Part shown: piece by piece, positions 24,489 to 32,475 of the stretch | Layout: each line of letters begins with the position of its first letter | Numbering within the stretch: the stretch's first letter is position 1 | Origin: JAPXRI01 sp033813635 | GTDB lineage: Bacteria > Bacillota > Clostridia > Oscillospirales > QAMX01 | DNA: 47,253 nucleotides | Assembly: GCA_033813635.1 (NCBI GenBank) | Contig: JAPXRI010000018.1 | Location: 1-47,253, forward strand | Direction: 5' to 3' | Made by a program: the position numbers and the translations under genes | Notes under the pieces: model-generated | What the model saw: only the letters and a program-made list of their open reading frames with translations | Database searches by the model: none | Told to the model about the DNA's origin: nothing

Positions 24489-25934
24489 TTATATGATGTC
24501 CTCCGGCGCAAACCTGAACGAGTACAGGTCCGCGTCGCTCATCGAGATCTTCAGCCTGACCGTGCGGCCGGCGAGCTCGGAGAGCGACCGGGAGAAATCC
24601 ACAGGCCGGCGGACGCTGTCGCCGAACAGACACGGGGACGAGTAGCCCGGCAGAACCTCGCCGTTTTCCCCGCAGAGCTCTATTTTGACAAAGCCGAGGG
24701 CCGAGGTGGCGAAGTTGATCTCAAGGCGCGCCCCGTCGAAAACGAGCGGCTTTGTGATCACCGTTCCCGGTTTGTACCCGCAGTTCCAGGAGAAAAAGCC
24801 GTCGAGCCTGAGGGTATGCCGCATCAGCTCCACGGGTCCGACGCGGTAATTCCGCCCGCAGTAGAGCGAAAGCTCGTTCGGCTCCCCCGGACGGTCGCTT
24901 AAGGTCTCCACATGGCCCCACGCCGGATAGCAGTCGCCGTAATACCAGTTGCTAAGCGCCTCCGGCCCGGCGGTCATAAACGCCTCGTCAGTACGGTCGA
25001 AGAAATACCCGTCCCGGGAGGTCATAAGCACGCAGTCCGTCATCGCCGTGCCGCTCCGCTGCTCGCTGCCGCGGCACACGCCTTTCCTGTGCGCGTAGTC
25101 GGGCAGGTATTTGAAGTTTTCGATATCCCGGAAACGGTCCACATAGCGCGTCGGGGTGGCGATGAGCATTTGCGGTGCCCGGCAGTAGGGTTTGAGGTGG
25201 TTTGTGTAGAGCTGGTAGTCCTCCTTGTCCGGCGCGAACTCTATGCGACGTATCGGCGACCAGTTTTTAAAGTCCTTCGAGACGCAGGTGCGCACGTCCC
25301 TGACGCCGTTTCCGTTCGCGTCCATATGGTAGGAGCGGAAATAGACCCGGTATTCCTGCCGCTCTGTGTCCCAGAACGCCAGGTTCAGCGAATCGAATTT
25401 CCCCTCTGTGATCGCAAACCCGACCTCGGTAAAATGCAGCCCGTCCGCGCTCTTGTAGTATAAAAGCCCCTCCTCCCAGAAGCCGGCGAGCCCCTTGTAC
25501 CGCTCGTCCTCCGGACAGTCCGGGTTTTCATCTTTGAAAACCGAGAAATTGTCAAAGCTCCGCCCGGTCAGAATTATGTTGTTTCTTTTGCTCCCGTTGA
25601 ACTCGCAGATGCCGAGCTCGGGCTTGTAGAATGTCTTCCCGTCAGCGCTCTCGGCGTAGCAGACGACCATCGGGCCCCGGTTTAGCACGTTCCCCTCATC
25701 GTCAATCGACAGGTCCGAGCCGCGGTAGTACATACGCACCACCGGCCCGTCCCTGAACACCTGATAGTAGCCGCAGACATTGCCCTCCCAGGGCGCGTCG
25801 CAGATAAGGGCGGCGTTTTTCATCTCCGGCCTGTGCATCTTAAGCGAGACGCCGTTTTGAAAGCCTCCGTCAAGCAGAAAGCCGTCCCAGCAGACCTCTC
25901 TGCGGCTTCCGATTTTTACTGTGTTCTCCGACAT
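24489..25934 (-). CDS. Beta-propeller glycoside-hydrolase-like protein
   Basis: The 481-residue protein has no signal peptide. Repeated strands such as YYQVFRDGPVVRMYYRGSDL, MVVCYAESADGKTFYKP, YYKSADGLHFTEVGF and VLMTSRDGYFFDRTDEAF are characteristic of five-bladed propeller glycosidases and related proteins (GH32/43/130 type). A C-terminal beta-sandwich from about residue 370 follows. I cannot place the catalytic acids confidently, so the exact family and substrate stay open. The ATG at 25934 has GGGAGTG upstream and follows the MscS gene by 5 bp, so the two are co-transcribed. Confidence 0.75.
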   Translation of the reverse strand: MSENTVKIGSRREVCWDGFLLDGGFQNGVSLKMHRPEMKNAALICDAPWEGNVCGYYQVFRDGPVVRMYYRGSDLSIDDEGNVLNRGPMVVCYAESADGKTFYKPELGICEFNGSKRNNIILTGRSFDNFSVFKDENPDCPEDERYKGLAGFWEEGLLYYKSADGLHFTEVGFAITEGKFDSLNLAFWDTERQEYRVYFRSYHMDANGNGVRDVRTCVSKDFKNWSPIRRIEFAPDKEDYQLYTNHLKPYCRAPQMLIATPTRYVDRFRDIENFKYLPDYAHRKGVCRGSEQRSGTAMTDCVLMTSRDGYFFDRTDEAFMTAGPEALSNWYYGDCYPAWGHVETLSDRPGEPNELSLYCGRNYRVGPVELMRHTLRLDGFFSWNCGYKPGTVITKPLVFDGARLEINFATSALGFVKIELCGENGEVLPGYSSPCLFGDSVRRPVDFSRSLSELAGRTVRLKISMSDADLYSFRFAPEDII

Positions 25935-25939
25935 GCTTA

Positions 25940-27187
25940 TCACTCCCAATATTTCTCCGTCCCGGCGGTTCTGATATCATTGCCGGACGGTTTTTGATAG
26001 ATTTCAAGTCCGAACCGCGGCACCACCGAGTAGAGGTGGTCGAAGATATCTGCCTGAATGCTCTCGTATTCCTCCCATTTTGTCGTGTCCGCGAAGCAGT
26101 AGATCTCCAGCGGGATGCCCTCCGAACCGGCCGGAAGGGTATGCGCCATCAGCGTCATATCCTGCCGGATATGGGAGTTGCGCTTCAGATACTCCGTGAC
26201 GTAGGCTCTGAACGTGCCGAGGTTTGTCAGCCTTCTGCCGTTGACCGGCTCGGACAGGTCGCAGCCCCTCTCAGCGTTGTATTTTTCGATCTCCCGAAGC
26301 TTTTCGGCAATATAGTCCCTCAAAAGCTCCATTTTCCCGAAACGCGCGAGCATCCCGCCGTCGCAGAGCTTCACGCTGGCAGCGTCCAGAAAGATCGCGC
26401 GCTTTATACGCCTGGCTCCGGAACTCTCCATCCCCCGCCAGTTGATGAACGCGTCCGAGACGAGGGCGTAGGCCGGAATCGATGTGACCGTCTTGTCGAA
26501 GTTCTCCACCTTGACGGTGGTCAGCGACAGGTCCGTCACCGTGCCGTTGGCCGAGTATTTCGGCATCTCTATCCAGTCTCCGATCCTGATCATATCGTTG
26601 GACGTGAGCTGTATCCCGGCGACAAAACCGAGGATCGCGTCCTTGAACACAAGGGTCAGCACCGCGGTCATCGCGCTTATCCCGCCCAGCAGCACCAGCG
26701 GACTCTTGCCGATCAGCATCGCGACAGCGGTGACCGCCGCGATAATATAAACAACTACCTTGGTTACCTGCAAAAGACCGCGAATCGGCCTGACCTTTGA
26801 GACCTCGTACCCGCGGTAGATCAGGTTAACCGCGTTTAAAACCGAGTCGAGAATCAGCGCAGCGGCGGCGACGGTATAGAGGGACGCGATTTTCGAGAGC
26901 AGAGTGTTGTAGGACGGGAACGTCCCGACAAACGCAGACAGTATAATAGGCACGGTCAGATGGGAGAGCCTCTGATAGAGCTTTGTCTCAAGCAGGATAT
27001 CGTTCCATTTGTATTTTGTCCGCTTCGCGGCGGCGCCCGCTGTCTTTACGGCGACCGCCTTCACAAGCTCTCTGCCGGCGGCGCAGATTAAAACAAGCGC
27101 CGCGGCCGAAAGGATATACGCCGAAACCTCCGCTCTCCCGGGAGCGACGCCGAAACCCGTTATCATTTTCAACAGCGCGTTGTACAT
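25940..27187 (-). CDS. MscS-family mechanosensitive ion channel
   Basis: The 415-residue membrane protein has about five transmembrane spans in the first 190 residues, ending in the pore-lining helix and the MscS beta domain (LVFKDAILGFVAGIQLTSND, MIRIGDWIEMP, GTVTDLSLTTVKVENFD). The extended C-terminal domain, with an insertion around 300-350, resembles the YbdG/YbiO-like medium-sized members. It releases solutes on osmotic downshock. It is transcribed upstream of the propeller protein with only 5 bp between them, an odd pairing. Confidence 0.92.
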   Translation of the reverse strand: MYNALLKMITGFGVAPGRAEVSAYILSAAALVLICAAGRELVKAVAVKTAGAAAKRTKYKWNDILLETKLYQRLSHLTVPIILSAFVGTFPSYNTLLSKIASLYTVAAAALILDSVLNAVNLIYRGYEVSKVRPIRGLLQVTKVVVYIIAAVTAVAMLIGKSPLVLLGGISAMTAVLTLVFKDAILGFVAGIQLTSNDMIRIGDWIEMPKYSANGTVTDLSLTTVKVENFDKTVTSIPAYALVSDAFINWRGMESSGARRIKRAIFLDAASVKLCDGGMLARFGKMELLRDYIAEKLREIEKYNAERGCDLSEPVNGRRLTNLGTFRAYVTEYLKRNSHIRQDMTLMAHTLPAGSEGIPLEIYCFADTTKWEEYESIQADIFDHLYSVVPRFGLEIYQKPSGNDIRTAGTEKYWE

Positions 27188-27346
27188 TCAAATCCTCCGC
27201 TCCGCATTATCACCCCGCGTTGTTTCTATGTTTTCCGGCGCCTGCCGAGATTAAACCCATTCTATCACAAACCAGGGGGCCGGACAAGATTCATTTGACA
27301 TGAACGGCCCGGCGTGCTAAGATACTGTCGATATGACATTCGGGAG

Positions 27347-28939
27347 ATGATTACTATCAAGCAGATTGACGATATCGGAAAGGCGATAGAATACAGCCGC
27401 CTTCTCCGCGAAAAATTGCTGTCCGACCCTACGAGGCCGGGCTATCACTTCGCCATCCCGGAGGATATAGGGATTCCCGGCGACCCGAACGGCGCGTTTT
27501 TCGCCAACGGAAGATACCATCTGATGTACCTCTACGCCTGCCGCTCCGATAGCTTCCGCTGGGGACATATCTCCAGCACGGACCTTGTACACTGGCGCTC
27601 CCACCCCGACGCGCTGATCCCCGACGAGCTTGACGGCGGCATCTTCAGCGGCGGCGCCTTTGTGGACGACGACGGCGTCTGTTACCTCACCTACTGGGCG
27701 CTCCCCGTCGAGGGGAAGAACTCGGGCGGCATACGCATCGCCAGAAGCACCGGGCCGCTCTACGAAAAGTGGGAGAAGTTCGCCGAGTTCGCGCTGCCCT
27801 GCACCGAGTCCGGCGTATACGAGACAAAGGACAGCGACGGAAACCCGCTGTACCTCGGCTGCGCCGACCCGAGCAACATATGGAAAAAGGACGGCGTCTA
27901 CTACCTTCAGACCGGCAACTTAAGCGTGCTTTTAAAGTTCAAAAGGGACGGGATCCGGGATTACAGCAAGGAGACCGAGCCTACCCACGCTCCCGACAAC
28001 ATAAAGGGCGACTGGGTCGACCTGTTCAAAAGCAGGGACCTTGTCAACTGGGGGTATGTCCACCGGTTTTATAAGCGCAACGAAACGAACATCTGGACCG
28101 CCGAGAACGAGGACGATATGTGCCCGAGCTTTCTGCCGCTCCCCCGCTCAAAGGACGGCGGCGAGGCGAGCGGAAAATACCTTCAGCTTTTCATCGCCCA
28201 CAACCGGGGCTGCCAGTACTATATCGGCGCTTACGACAAAGAAAACGACCTGTTTATCCCCGAAAAGCACGGCAGGATGAGCTGGATTGACAACACCTAT
28301 TTCGCGCCGGAGGCGCTTATCGACCCGCGCGGCCGGCAGATTATGTGGAGCTGGCTGCTGGATAACACTGAACACGAGCTTGAAAAGGGCTGGTCCGGGG
28401 TTTACGGCCTCCCCCGGGTCCTATGGCTCGGCGAGGACGACACGCTGCGCATGGCCCCCGCGCCCGAGCTGGAGACTCTGAGGTACAACCCCCGGCGCTT
28501 CGGCGACGCGGTTTTAAACGGCAATAAGTCCCCGCTCAACGTCTCCAACGGGACCTCCTGCGAGATAAACTTCACCGCAACGCTGGGCGGCGGAGCGGAG
28601 GCCGGTTTGTACGTCCGCGCGGCGGAGGACTTCTCGGAATACACAAAAATCTACTATGAGTCGAAAAGCGGCATCCTCGTCTTCGACTCGCTGAAAAGCG
28701 GCGCGGAGGGCAGAAAGGCAGTCGAGTCCGCCCCGCTCCACCTGGCTCCGGACGAGGAGCTCCGGCTCCGCGTGTTTATCGACAAGTCCGTAATCGAGGT
28801 CTACGCCAACGACCGCCAGGCGATCTGCCGCAGGGTCTACCCCGCGTGCAAGAGCGACGGCGTCTACCTTTACGCCGCCGGGGACGTGGTCTTCAAAGAC
28901 GTGGAGACCTACGAGATGATGCCGTCGAATTTCTGCTGA
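27347..28939 (+). CDS. GH32 family fructosidase-like enzyme
   Basis: The 530-residue enzyme has an N-terminal five-bladed propeller and a C-terminal beta-sandwich (from about residue 380; it contains RVFIDKSVIEVYANDRQA, a hallmark of the GH32 C domain). The nucleophile block is IPGDPNGAFFANGRYHLMYL. The RDP-type block reads CADPSNI and the acid/base block reads DDMCPSFLPL, so both depart from the textbook RDP and EC motifs. It would hydrolyse beta-fructosides such as sucrose, inulin or levan oligomers inside the cell. Start choice is uncertain: ATG at 27347 sits against a GGGAG; a GTG at 27314 is also possible. Confidence 0.85.
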   Translation: MITIKQIDDIGKAIEYSRLLREKLLSDPTRPGYHFAIPEDIGIPGDPNGAFFANGRYHLMYLYACRSDSFRWGHISSTDLVHWRSHPDALIPDELDGGIFSGGAFVDDDGVCYLTYWALPVEGKNSGGIRIARSTGPLYEKWEKFAEFALPCTESGVYETKDSDGNPLYLGCADPSNIWKKDGVYYLQTGNLSVLLKFKRDGIRDYSKETEPTHAPDNIKGDWVDLFKSRDLVNWGYVHRFYKRNETNIWTAENEDDMCPSFLPLPRSKDGGEASGKYLQLFIAHNRGCQYYIGAYDKENDLFIPEKHGRMSWIDNTYFAPEALIDPRGRQIMWSWLLDNTEHELEKGWSGVYGLPRVLWLGEDDTLRMAPAPELETLRYNPRRFGDAVLNGNKSPLNVSNGTSCEINFTATLGGGAEAGLYVRAAEDFSEYTKIYYESKSGILVFDSLKSGAEGRKAVESAPLHLAPDEELRLRVFIDKSVIEVYANDRQAICRRVYPACKSDGVYLYAAGDVVFKDVETYEMMPSNFC

Positions 28940-28949
28940 CGGGAAAGGC

Positions 28950-29120
28950 ATGGATATGGCGTATCGGAACTTTGAGCAGCTTAAGAAGGAGACCAACCGC
29001 GGCCGGAACACCCGGTACACCGCCGGCGTGCTCTGTCACGCCTGCCTGCCCCACGGCTTCGGGATCAACCTCCGCTTTTCTCTCACAATGGAGGCAAATA
29101 CGGTGGTCGTTATAAAATAA
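28950..29120 (+). CDS. Small unrecognised ORF between GH32 and EamA genes
   Basis: A 56-codon frame starts ten bases after the GH32 stop (a second ATG at 28956 has better spacing from AAAGG). The product contains YRNFEQLKKETNRGRNTRY, then VLCHACLPHGFG and ends TMEANTVVVIK. Its TAA overlaps the ATG of the permease gene as TAATG. It may be a small real protein, a remnant of a larger gene, or just a leader that couples translation of the permease. I do not recognise it. Confidence 0.4.
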   Translation: MDMAYRNFEQLKKETNRGRNTRYTAGVLCHACLPHGFGINLRFSLTMEANTVVVIK

Positions 29121-30010
29121 TGCTTGAATACTTATACCTTTTGATAATACTGCTTCTCCGGCTGCCGCAGAACCTCTTTAACAAGCGCACGAGCGGCATT
29201 GTCGGCAGCGCTCCGGCTTATTTTGCATACGGCGCTTACAGATATCTGCTCTCCGGCGGAATGGCGCTGATCCTGCTGCTGATCGGCGGGGGATTCACCG
29301 GGTTCAGCCCAAAAGCCCTCGCGATATCGGCGGTGGGAGCCGCGGCGCTCGGTTCAAATCTGTATTTCGGACTTGAAGCCCTCAAAAGCGGAGCGATGGT
29401 GCTGGCGTCGATGGCGGGCTCGGCGGGACTGCTGCTGCCCTGTATATTCGGGATATTCCTCTTTGACGAGCCGATGAGCTTAGCTCAGCTTGCCGGGATA
29501 ATTCTGCTGATATTCTCCGGATGGCTGCTGATCGGATACTCAAAGGAGCTGACCGGCAGCGTCACCGTCCGGACGCTGATGCTGCTTCTCGGAAGTATGC
29601 TGTCGAACGGTCTGACAATGGTAGCGCAGAAGATGTTCTCCAAGTATCTGCCCGAGGTGAGCGTTTCGGTGTTCTCGTTCCTCGCGTTCGGGCTTGTGGG
29701 AGTCGGAATGTGCGTCGGGCTGATACCTCAGATCGTCATAAAAGAGCGCCGCGGCGAAATAGCAGATCTGCCGAAAAAGCTCTGGTGGTACGGAGCCGGT
29801 CTGTCGGCGATACTTCTTATGATAAATCAGCTCTCGACGATTGCGGCGAGGGTCATTCCGTCGGCGATCATGTTTCCGATAAACGACGGCGGCGCGACGA
29901 TAGTTGCCGCGCTGACCGCAGCAATAGTCTTTAAGGAGAAGCTCACCGCGAAAAGCATATGCGGACTGGTGCTCGGGATCGCGGCGCTGATCGTGATAAA
30001 TCTTTTCTGA
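29120..30010 (+). CDS. EamA/DMT-type permease
   Basis: The 296-residue membrane protein has ten predicted transmembrane helices arranged as two five-helix halves, the layout of drug/metabolite transporters. GSAGLLLPCIFGIFLFDEPM and ATIVAALTAAIVFKEKLTA are the two equivalent half-ends with the characteristic Glu-Lys after the helix. It probably moves a sugar or metabolite and may serve the GH32 enzyme encoded upstream. Its start overlaps the stop of the 28950 frame by one base. Confidence 0.85.
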   Translation: MLEYLYLLIILLLRLPQNLFNKRTSGIVGSAPAYFAYGAYRYLLSGGMALILLLIGGGFTGFSPKALAISAVGAAALGSNLYFGLEALKSGAMVLASMAGSAGLLLPCIFGIFLFDEPMSLAQLAGIILLIFSGWLLIGYSKELTGSVTVRTLMLLLGSMLSNGLTMVAQKMFSKYLPEVSVSVFSFLAFGLVGVGMCVGLIPQIVIKERRGEIADLPKKLWWYGAGLSAILLMINQLSTIAARVIPSAIMFPINDGGATIVAALTAAIVFKEKLTAKSICGLVLGIAALIVINLF

Positions 30011-30071
30011 GAGCGCGTACAGATTGATCATAGATCATAAATGATAAATATAAAAACAAGGAAAGGTGATG

Positions 30072-30342
30072 ATGAAAATTGCGCAGCGTAAAGGATAATT
30101 GAGCCGTGGGACACGGGATCGCGCTCGACACCGCGGCTATCCAGAGAGCTCTAGACGACTGAGGTATTGTCTATATTCCCGAGGGCGTATATCGCACCGG
30201 TGCAATTTATTTAAAGAGCAACGGCGGTCTGCATCTTGCCGCAGGAGCCGTGCTCAGGGGAAGTCATGATCGGGAGGACTACAATGCCGACGATTTCTGC
30301 CCTCAAAACGAGGTTATTGCCCATACCGGGTGTACCGGATAA
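30072..30342 (+). pseudogene. Decayed N-terminus of a GH28-type polygalacturonase
   Basis: A good ribosome binding site (AAGGAAAGGTG) and ATG-ATG start are followed by a short frame that ends at once. After a frame change, the sequence reads like the start of a GH28 enzyme: VKDN, stop, AVGHGIALDTAAIQRALDD, stop, GIVYIPEGVYRTGAIYLK, then LHLAAGAVLRGSHDREDYN and FCPQNEVIA. Two in-frame stops and a frameshift interrupt it, and similarity ends after about 85 codons with no catalytic domain. It follows the EamA gene by 61 bp. It shows that a pectin-degrading gene once stood here. Confidence 0.8.
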
Positions 30343-30384
30343 ACGCGTCCCGTCTTTTCGGCGGGGCGCGTTTTCATCTTGTTC

Positions 30385-30810
30385 TCATAAGAACTTCTTT
30401 AGGTTTACAATGTTGTTCTCCTCGATGTTTCTGAGCCGCACGGCGAGGCCGATGCAATGCCCGCTCGCGCGGCTTTTATTGATGCTCCTCTCCGAATCGA
30501 TCACGCCCATCATATTCCCTAGGATCAGCATCTCCGCGATATGCGAGGTTGACCTGTCGCGCAGAGTCTGCGCTTTTACCGCGAGCTCGGTCTTAATCTT
30601 TTCGTTTGTTGTCAGACCCTTCGCCCTGCGGCCGTTTTGCCTTATCAGCCCCGCGGCCTCTTTTTTCAACGACCGAAACTCGCTGTACTGGGCCTCCATC
30701 TGCGACAGCAGCTCCTCGTCCTCCGTGATTTCAAGCAGGTGGGAAATCGTCTCGGCGCCCATCTGCGCGTTTTTATACACGTCTTCCAGCAGACTTTCGT
30801 TTCCGTTCAT
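30385..30810 (-). CDS. Helical-bundle protein of a Clostridia family of unknown function
   Basis: The 141-residue protein is almost entirely helical: ESLLEDVYKNAQMGAETISH, then MEAQYSEFRSLKKEAAGLIR, STSHIAEMLILGNMMGVID and the ending RNIEENNIVNLKKFL. This reads as a four-helix, ferritin-like or DUF2383-like bundle; I know many similar short Clostridia proteins but no function. Metal-ligand Glu/His pairs are not complete, so iron binding is doubtful. The ATG at 30810 has GGAGGG seven bases upstream; the frame extends upstream without a better start. Confidence 0.75.
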   Translation of the reverse strand: MNGNESLLEDVYKNAQMGAETISHLLEITEDEELLSQMEAQYSEFRSLKKEAAGLIRQNGRRAKGLTTNEKIKTELAVKAQTLRDRSTSHIAEMLILGNMMGVIDSERSINKSRASGHCIGLAVRLRNIEENNIVNLKKFL

Positions 30811-31135
30811 TATAAATCCCTCCGTTCCCCCGCCGGTCAAACCGGGCGGAGAATTCATACTCATTAAGTAGTATTTCCCGGAGGACCGCCGCAATTCTCA
30901 AATCCGACGCAAAAAAAACGTCCGGGGGGAAACCGCCGGACAAATTACACGATAACAATTCAAGAGGTGCTTTACAGCAGTCTTTCAAGGCAATAATATC
31001 TTTTCCGAGGCTCTCCGCCGCGCTTTTGCAGGTCATATGACCGCTGCAAGCGTTGACTTCCCAGGGCGAGCGCCTGGCAGGGGCGCGCTTTTCATGTCCG
31101 CCGGTATTTTCCGGACCGTAAACCCGCTTAATTCC

Positions 31136-31164
31136 TTGACATTTTAAGCTTTCGCGCATATAAT
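31136..31164 (+). promoter_or_regulatory. SigA-type promoter of the CDF exporter gene
   Basis: TTGACA (31136-31141) and TATAAT (31159-31164) have a 17-bp spacer. The start codon lies about 87 nt after the expected transcription start, leaving room for the hairpin leader. Confidence 0.85.
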
Positions 31165-31191
31165 ACATAATAATACACGAAAAAGATTAAA

Positions 31192-31222
31192 TCGGCGGAG
31201 GGTGTTTCCGCCGAATTTTTTA
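31192..31222 (+). promoter_or_regulatory. Terminator-like hairpin in the 5' leader of the CDF gene
   Basis: TCGGCGGA (31192-31199) pairs with TCCGCCGA (31207-31214), followed by ATTTTTTAGG. It has the form of an intrinsic terminator but sits between a consensus promoter and the coding sequence, so it may be an attenuator. The leader is too short for a full yybP-ykoY manganese riboswitch. Confidence 0.55.
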
Positions 31223-31257
31223 GGCGATAAAATATATTCTTCTAAGGCGGTAATAAC

Positions 31258-32427
31258 TTGACAAAGCTTCTTATCAGGCTCTTTGTGAAGGACTATAAAA
31301 ACACCCGCAGCGCCGCGGTGCGCGAGCGGTACGGGATGCTCGCCGGCGTCACCGGGGTGGTCACCAATTTTCTGCTGTTCGCGTTTAAAATCACCGTCGG
31401 CCTTGTCTTCGGAAGTATCGCGATTACCGCGGACGCGGTGAACAACCTATCCGACTCGGGGGCTTCCCTTGTCACGCTTTTCGGGTTTAAGATGTCCGGA
31501 AAACCGGCGGACGCGGAGCACCCGTACGGACACGGGCGCATGGAGTACATCTCCGGGCTGATCGTCTCGTTTATCATACTGCTGCTGGGGTTCCAGCTGA
31601 TTCAGACCTCGATTTCGAAAATCATTCACCCGGCGGAGTCCAAATTCAGCCTGTTAACCGTGGTTGTCCTCGCGGCGTCGATCGCTATCAAGCTGTGGCA
31701 ATGCCTTTTTTACCGCAATGTTGGCAAAATCATCGATTCAATTACGCTGGCCACCAGCTCGGCGGACAGCCTGAGCGATATTCTGGCCACGTCCTCCGTA
31801 CTCGCCGGTACCCTGATCACCAGATTCACGGGATTTAATCTCGACGGGATTATGGGCGCGGCGGTGGCGCTTTTCATAATGGCGAGCGGAATCAAGCTGG
31901 TCTCGGCTACAATTAGCCCGCTGCTCGGCTCTCCCCCGACGAAGGAACTCGTCGACTACATCTCGAAAAAGGTTTTGAGCTTCGATGGCATTATCGGCAT
32001 ACACGATCTGACGGTGCACAGCTATGGCCCGGCCGAGTGCTTCGCGTCCCTCCACTGCGAGGTCCCCGCCGAACAGGACATCATGCTGAGCCACGACATC
32101 ATCGACAATATCGAGCGCAAACTGCTGAGGGAAAACGGAATCCACCTGGTCATCCACCTCGACCCGGTGGTGACGGACGACGAGCGGACCACCGCGCTGA
32201 AAGCGAAGGTCAGGGCGCTGATAACCGAAATCTCCCCGAAAATCGGGTTGCACGATTTTCGCGTGGTTTGGGGAGTAACCCATACAAATCTGATTTTCGA
32301 CATTGTCGTCCCGTTTAAGTTTGAGCTGGGCGATAAAGCCCTTGTCTCCATGATATCGGAGAAGATTTCCGAAATAGACCCGAGCTACAACTCCGTGATC
32401 ACCGTGGACCGGGACATGACGTCGTGA
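31258..32427 (+). CDS. Cation diffusion facilitator, MntE-like manganese exporter
   Basis: The 389-residue transporter has six transmembrane spans to about residue 215 and a long C-terminal cytosolic domain. The metal-site residues can be read as N62-x3-D66 (VNNLSDS) in helix 2 and D170-x3-D174 (ADSLSDI) in helix 5. This Asn-Asp/Asp-Asp set matches the Mn-selective MntE group, not the His-containing zinc transporters. GKPADAEHPYGHGR is the conserved loop between helices 2 and 3. It would export Mn(II). The start is a TTG with AAGGCGG upstream. A promoter and a terminator-like leader hairpin precede it. Confidence 0.88.
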   Translation: MTKLLIRLFVKDYKNTRSAAVRERYGMLAGVTGVVTNFLLFAFKITVGLVFGSIAITADAVNNLSDSGASLVTLFGFKMSGKPADAEHPYGHGRMEYISGLIVSFIILLLGFQLIQTSISKIIHPAESKFSLLTVVVLAASIAIKLWQCLFYRNVGKIIDSITLATSSADSLSDILATSSVLAGTLITRFTGFNLDGIMGAAVALFIMASGIKLVSATISPLLGSPPTKELVDYISKKVLSFDGIIGIHDLTVHSYGPAECFASLHCEVPAEQDIMLSHDIIDNIERKLLRENGIHLVIHLDPVVTDDERTTALKAKVRALITEISPKIGLHDFRVVWGVTHTNLIFDIVVPFKFELGDKALVSMISEKISEIDPSYNSVITVDRDMTS

Positions 32428-32475
32428 TAACGTTTTGAACGGGATACGACGCACAGATATAAGGACGTGATTTTA

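Larger units (their letters stand above)
30811..31257. other. Intergenic region with promoter and leader hairpin
   Basis: Apart from the promoter at 31136-31164 and the hairpin at 31192-31222 described separately, I see no gene here. A minus-strand frame of 131 codons (30773-31168) lacks a ribosome binding site, has a random-looking composition and overlaps the helical-bundle gene in another frame. Confidence 0.5.

Noticed and set aside
30773..31168. 131-codon minus-strand frame upstream of the helical-bundle gene
   Set aside because: No ribosome binding site, mixed composition, and it overlaps the true gene in another frame.
31171..31257. yybP-ykoY manganese riboswitch in the CDF leader
   Set aside because: The leader is under 90 nt and I could not find the conserved three-way-junction blocks.
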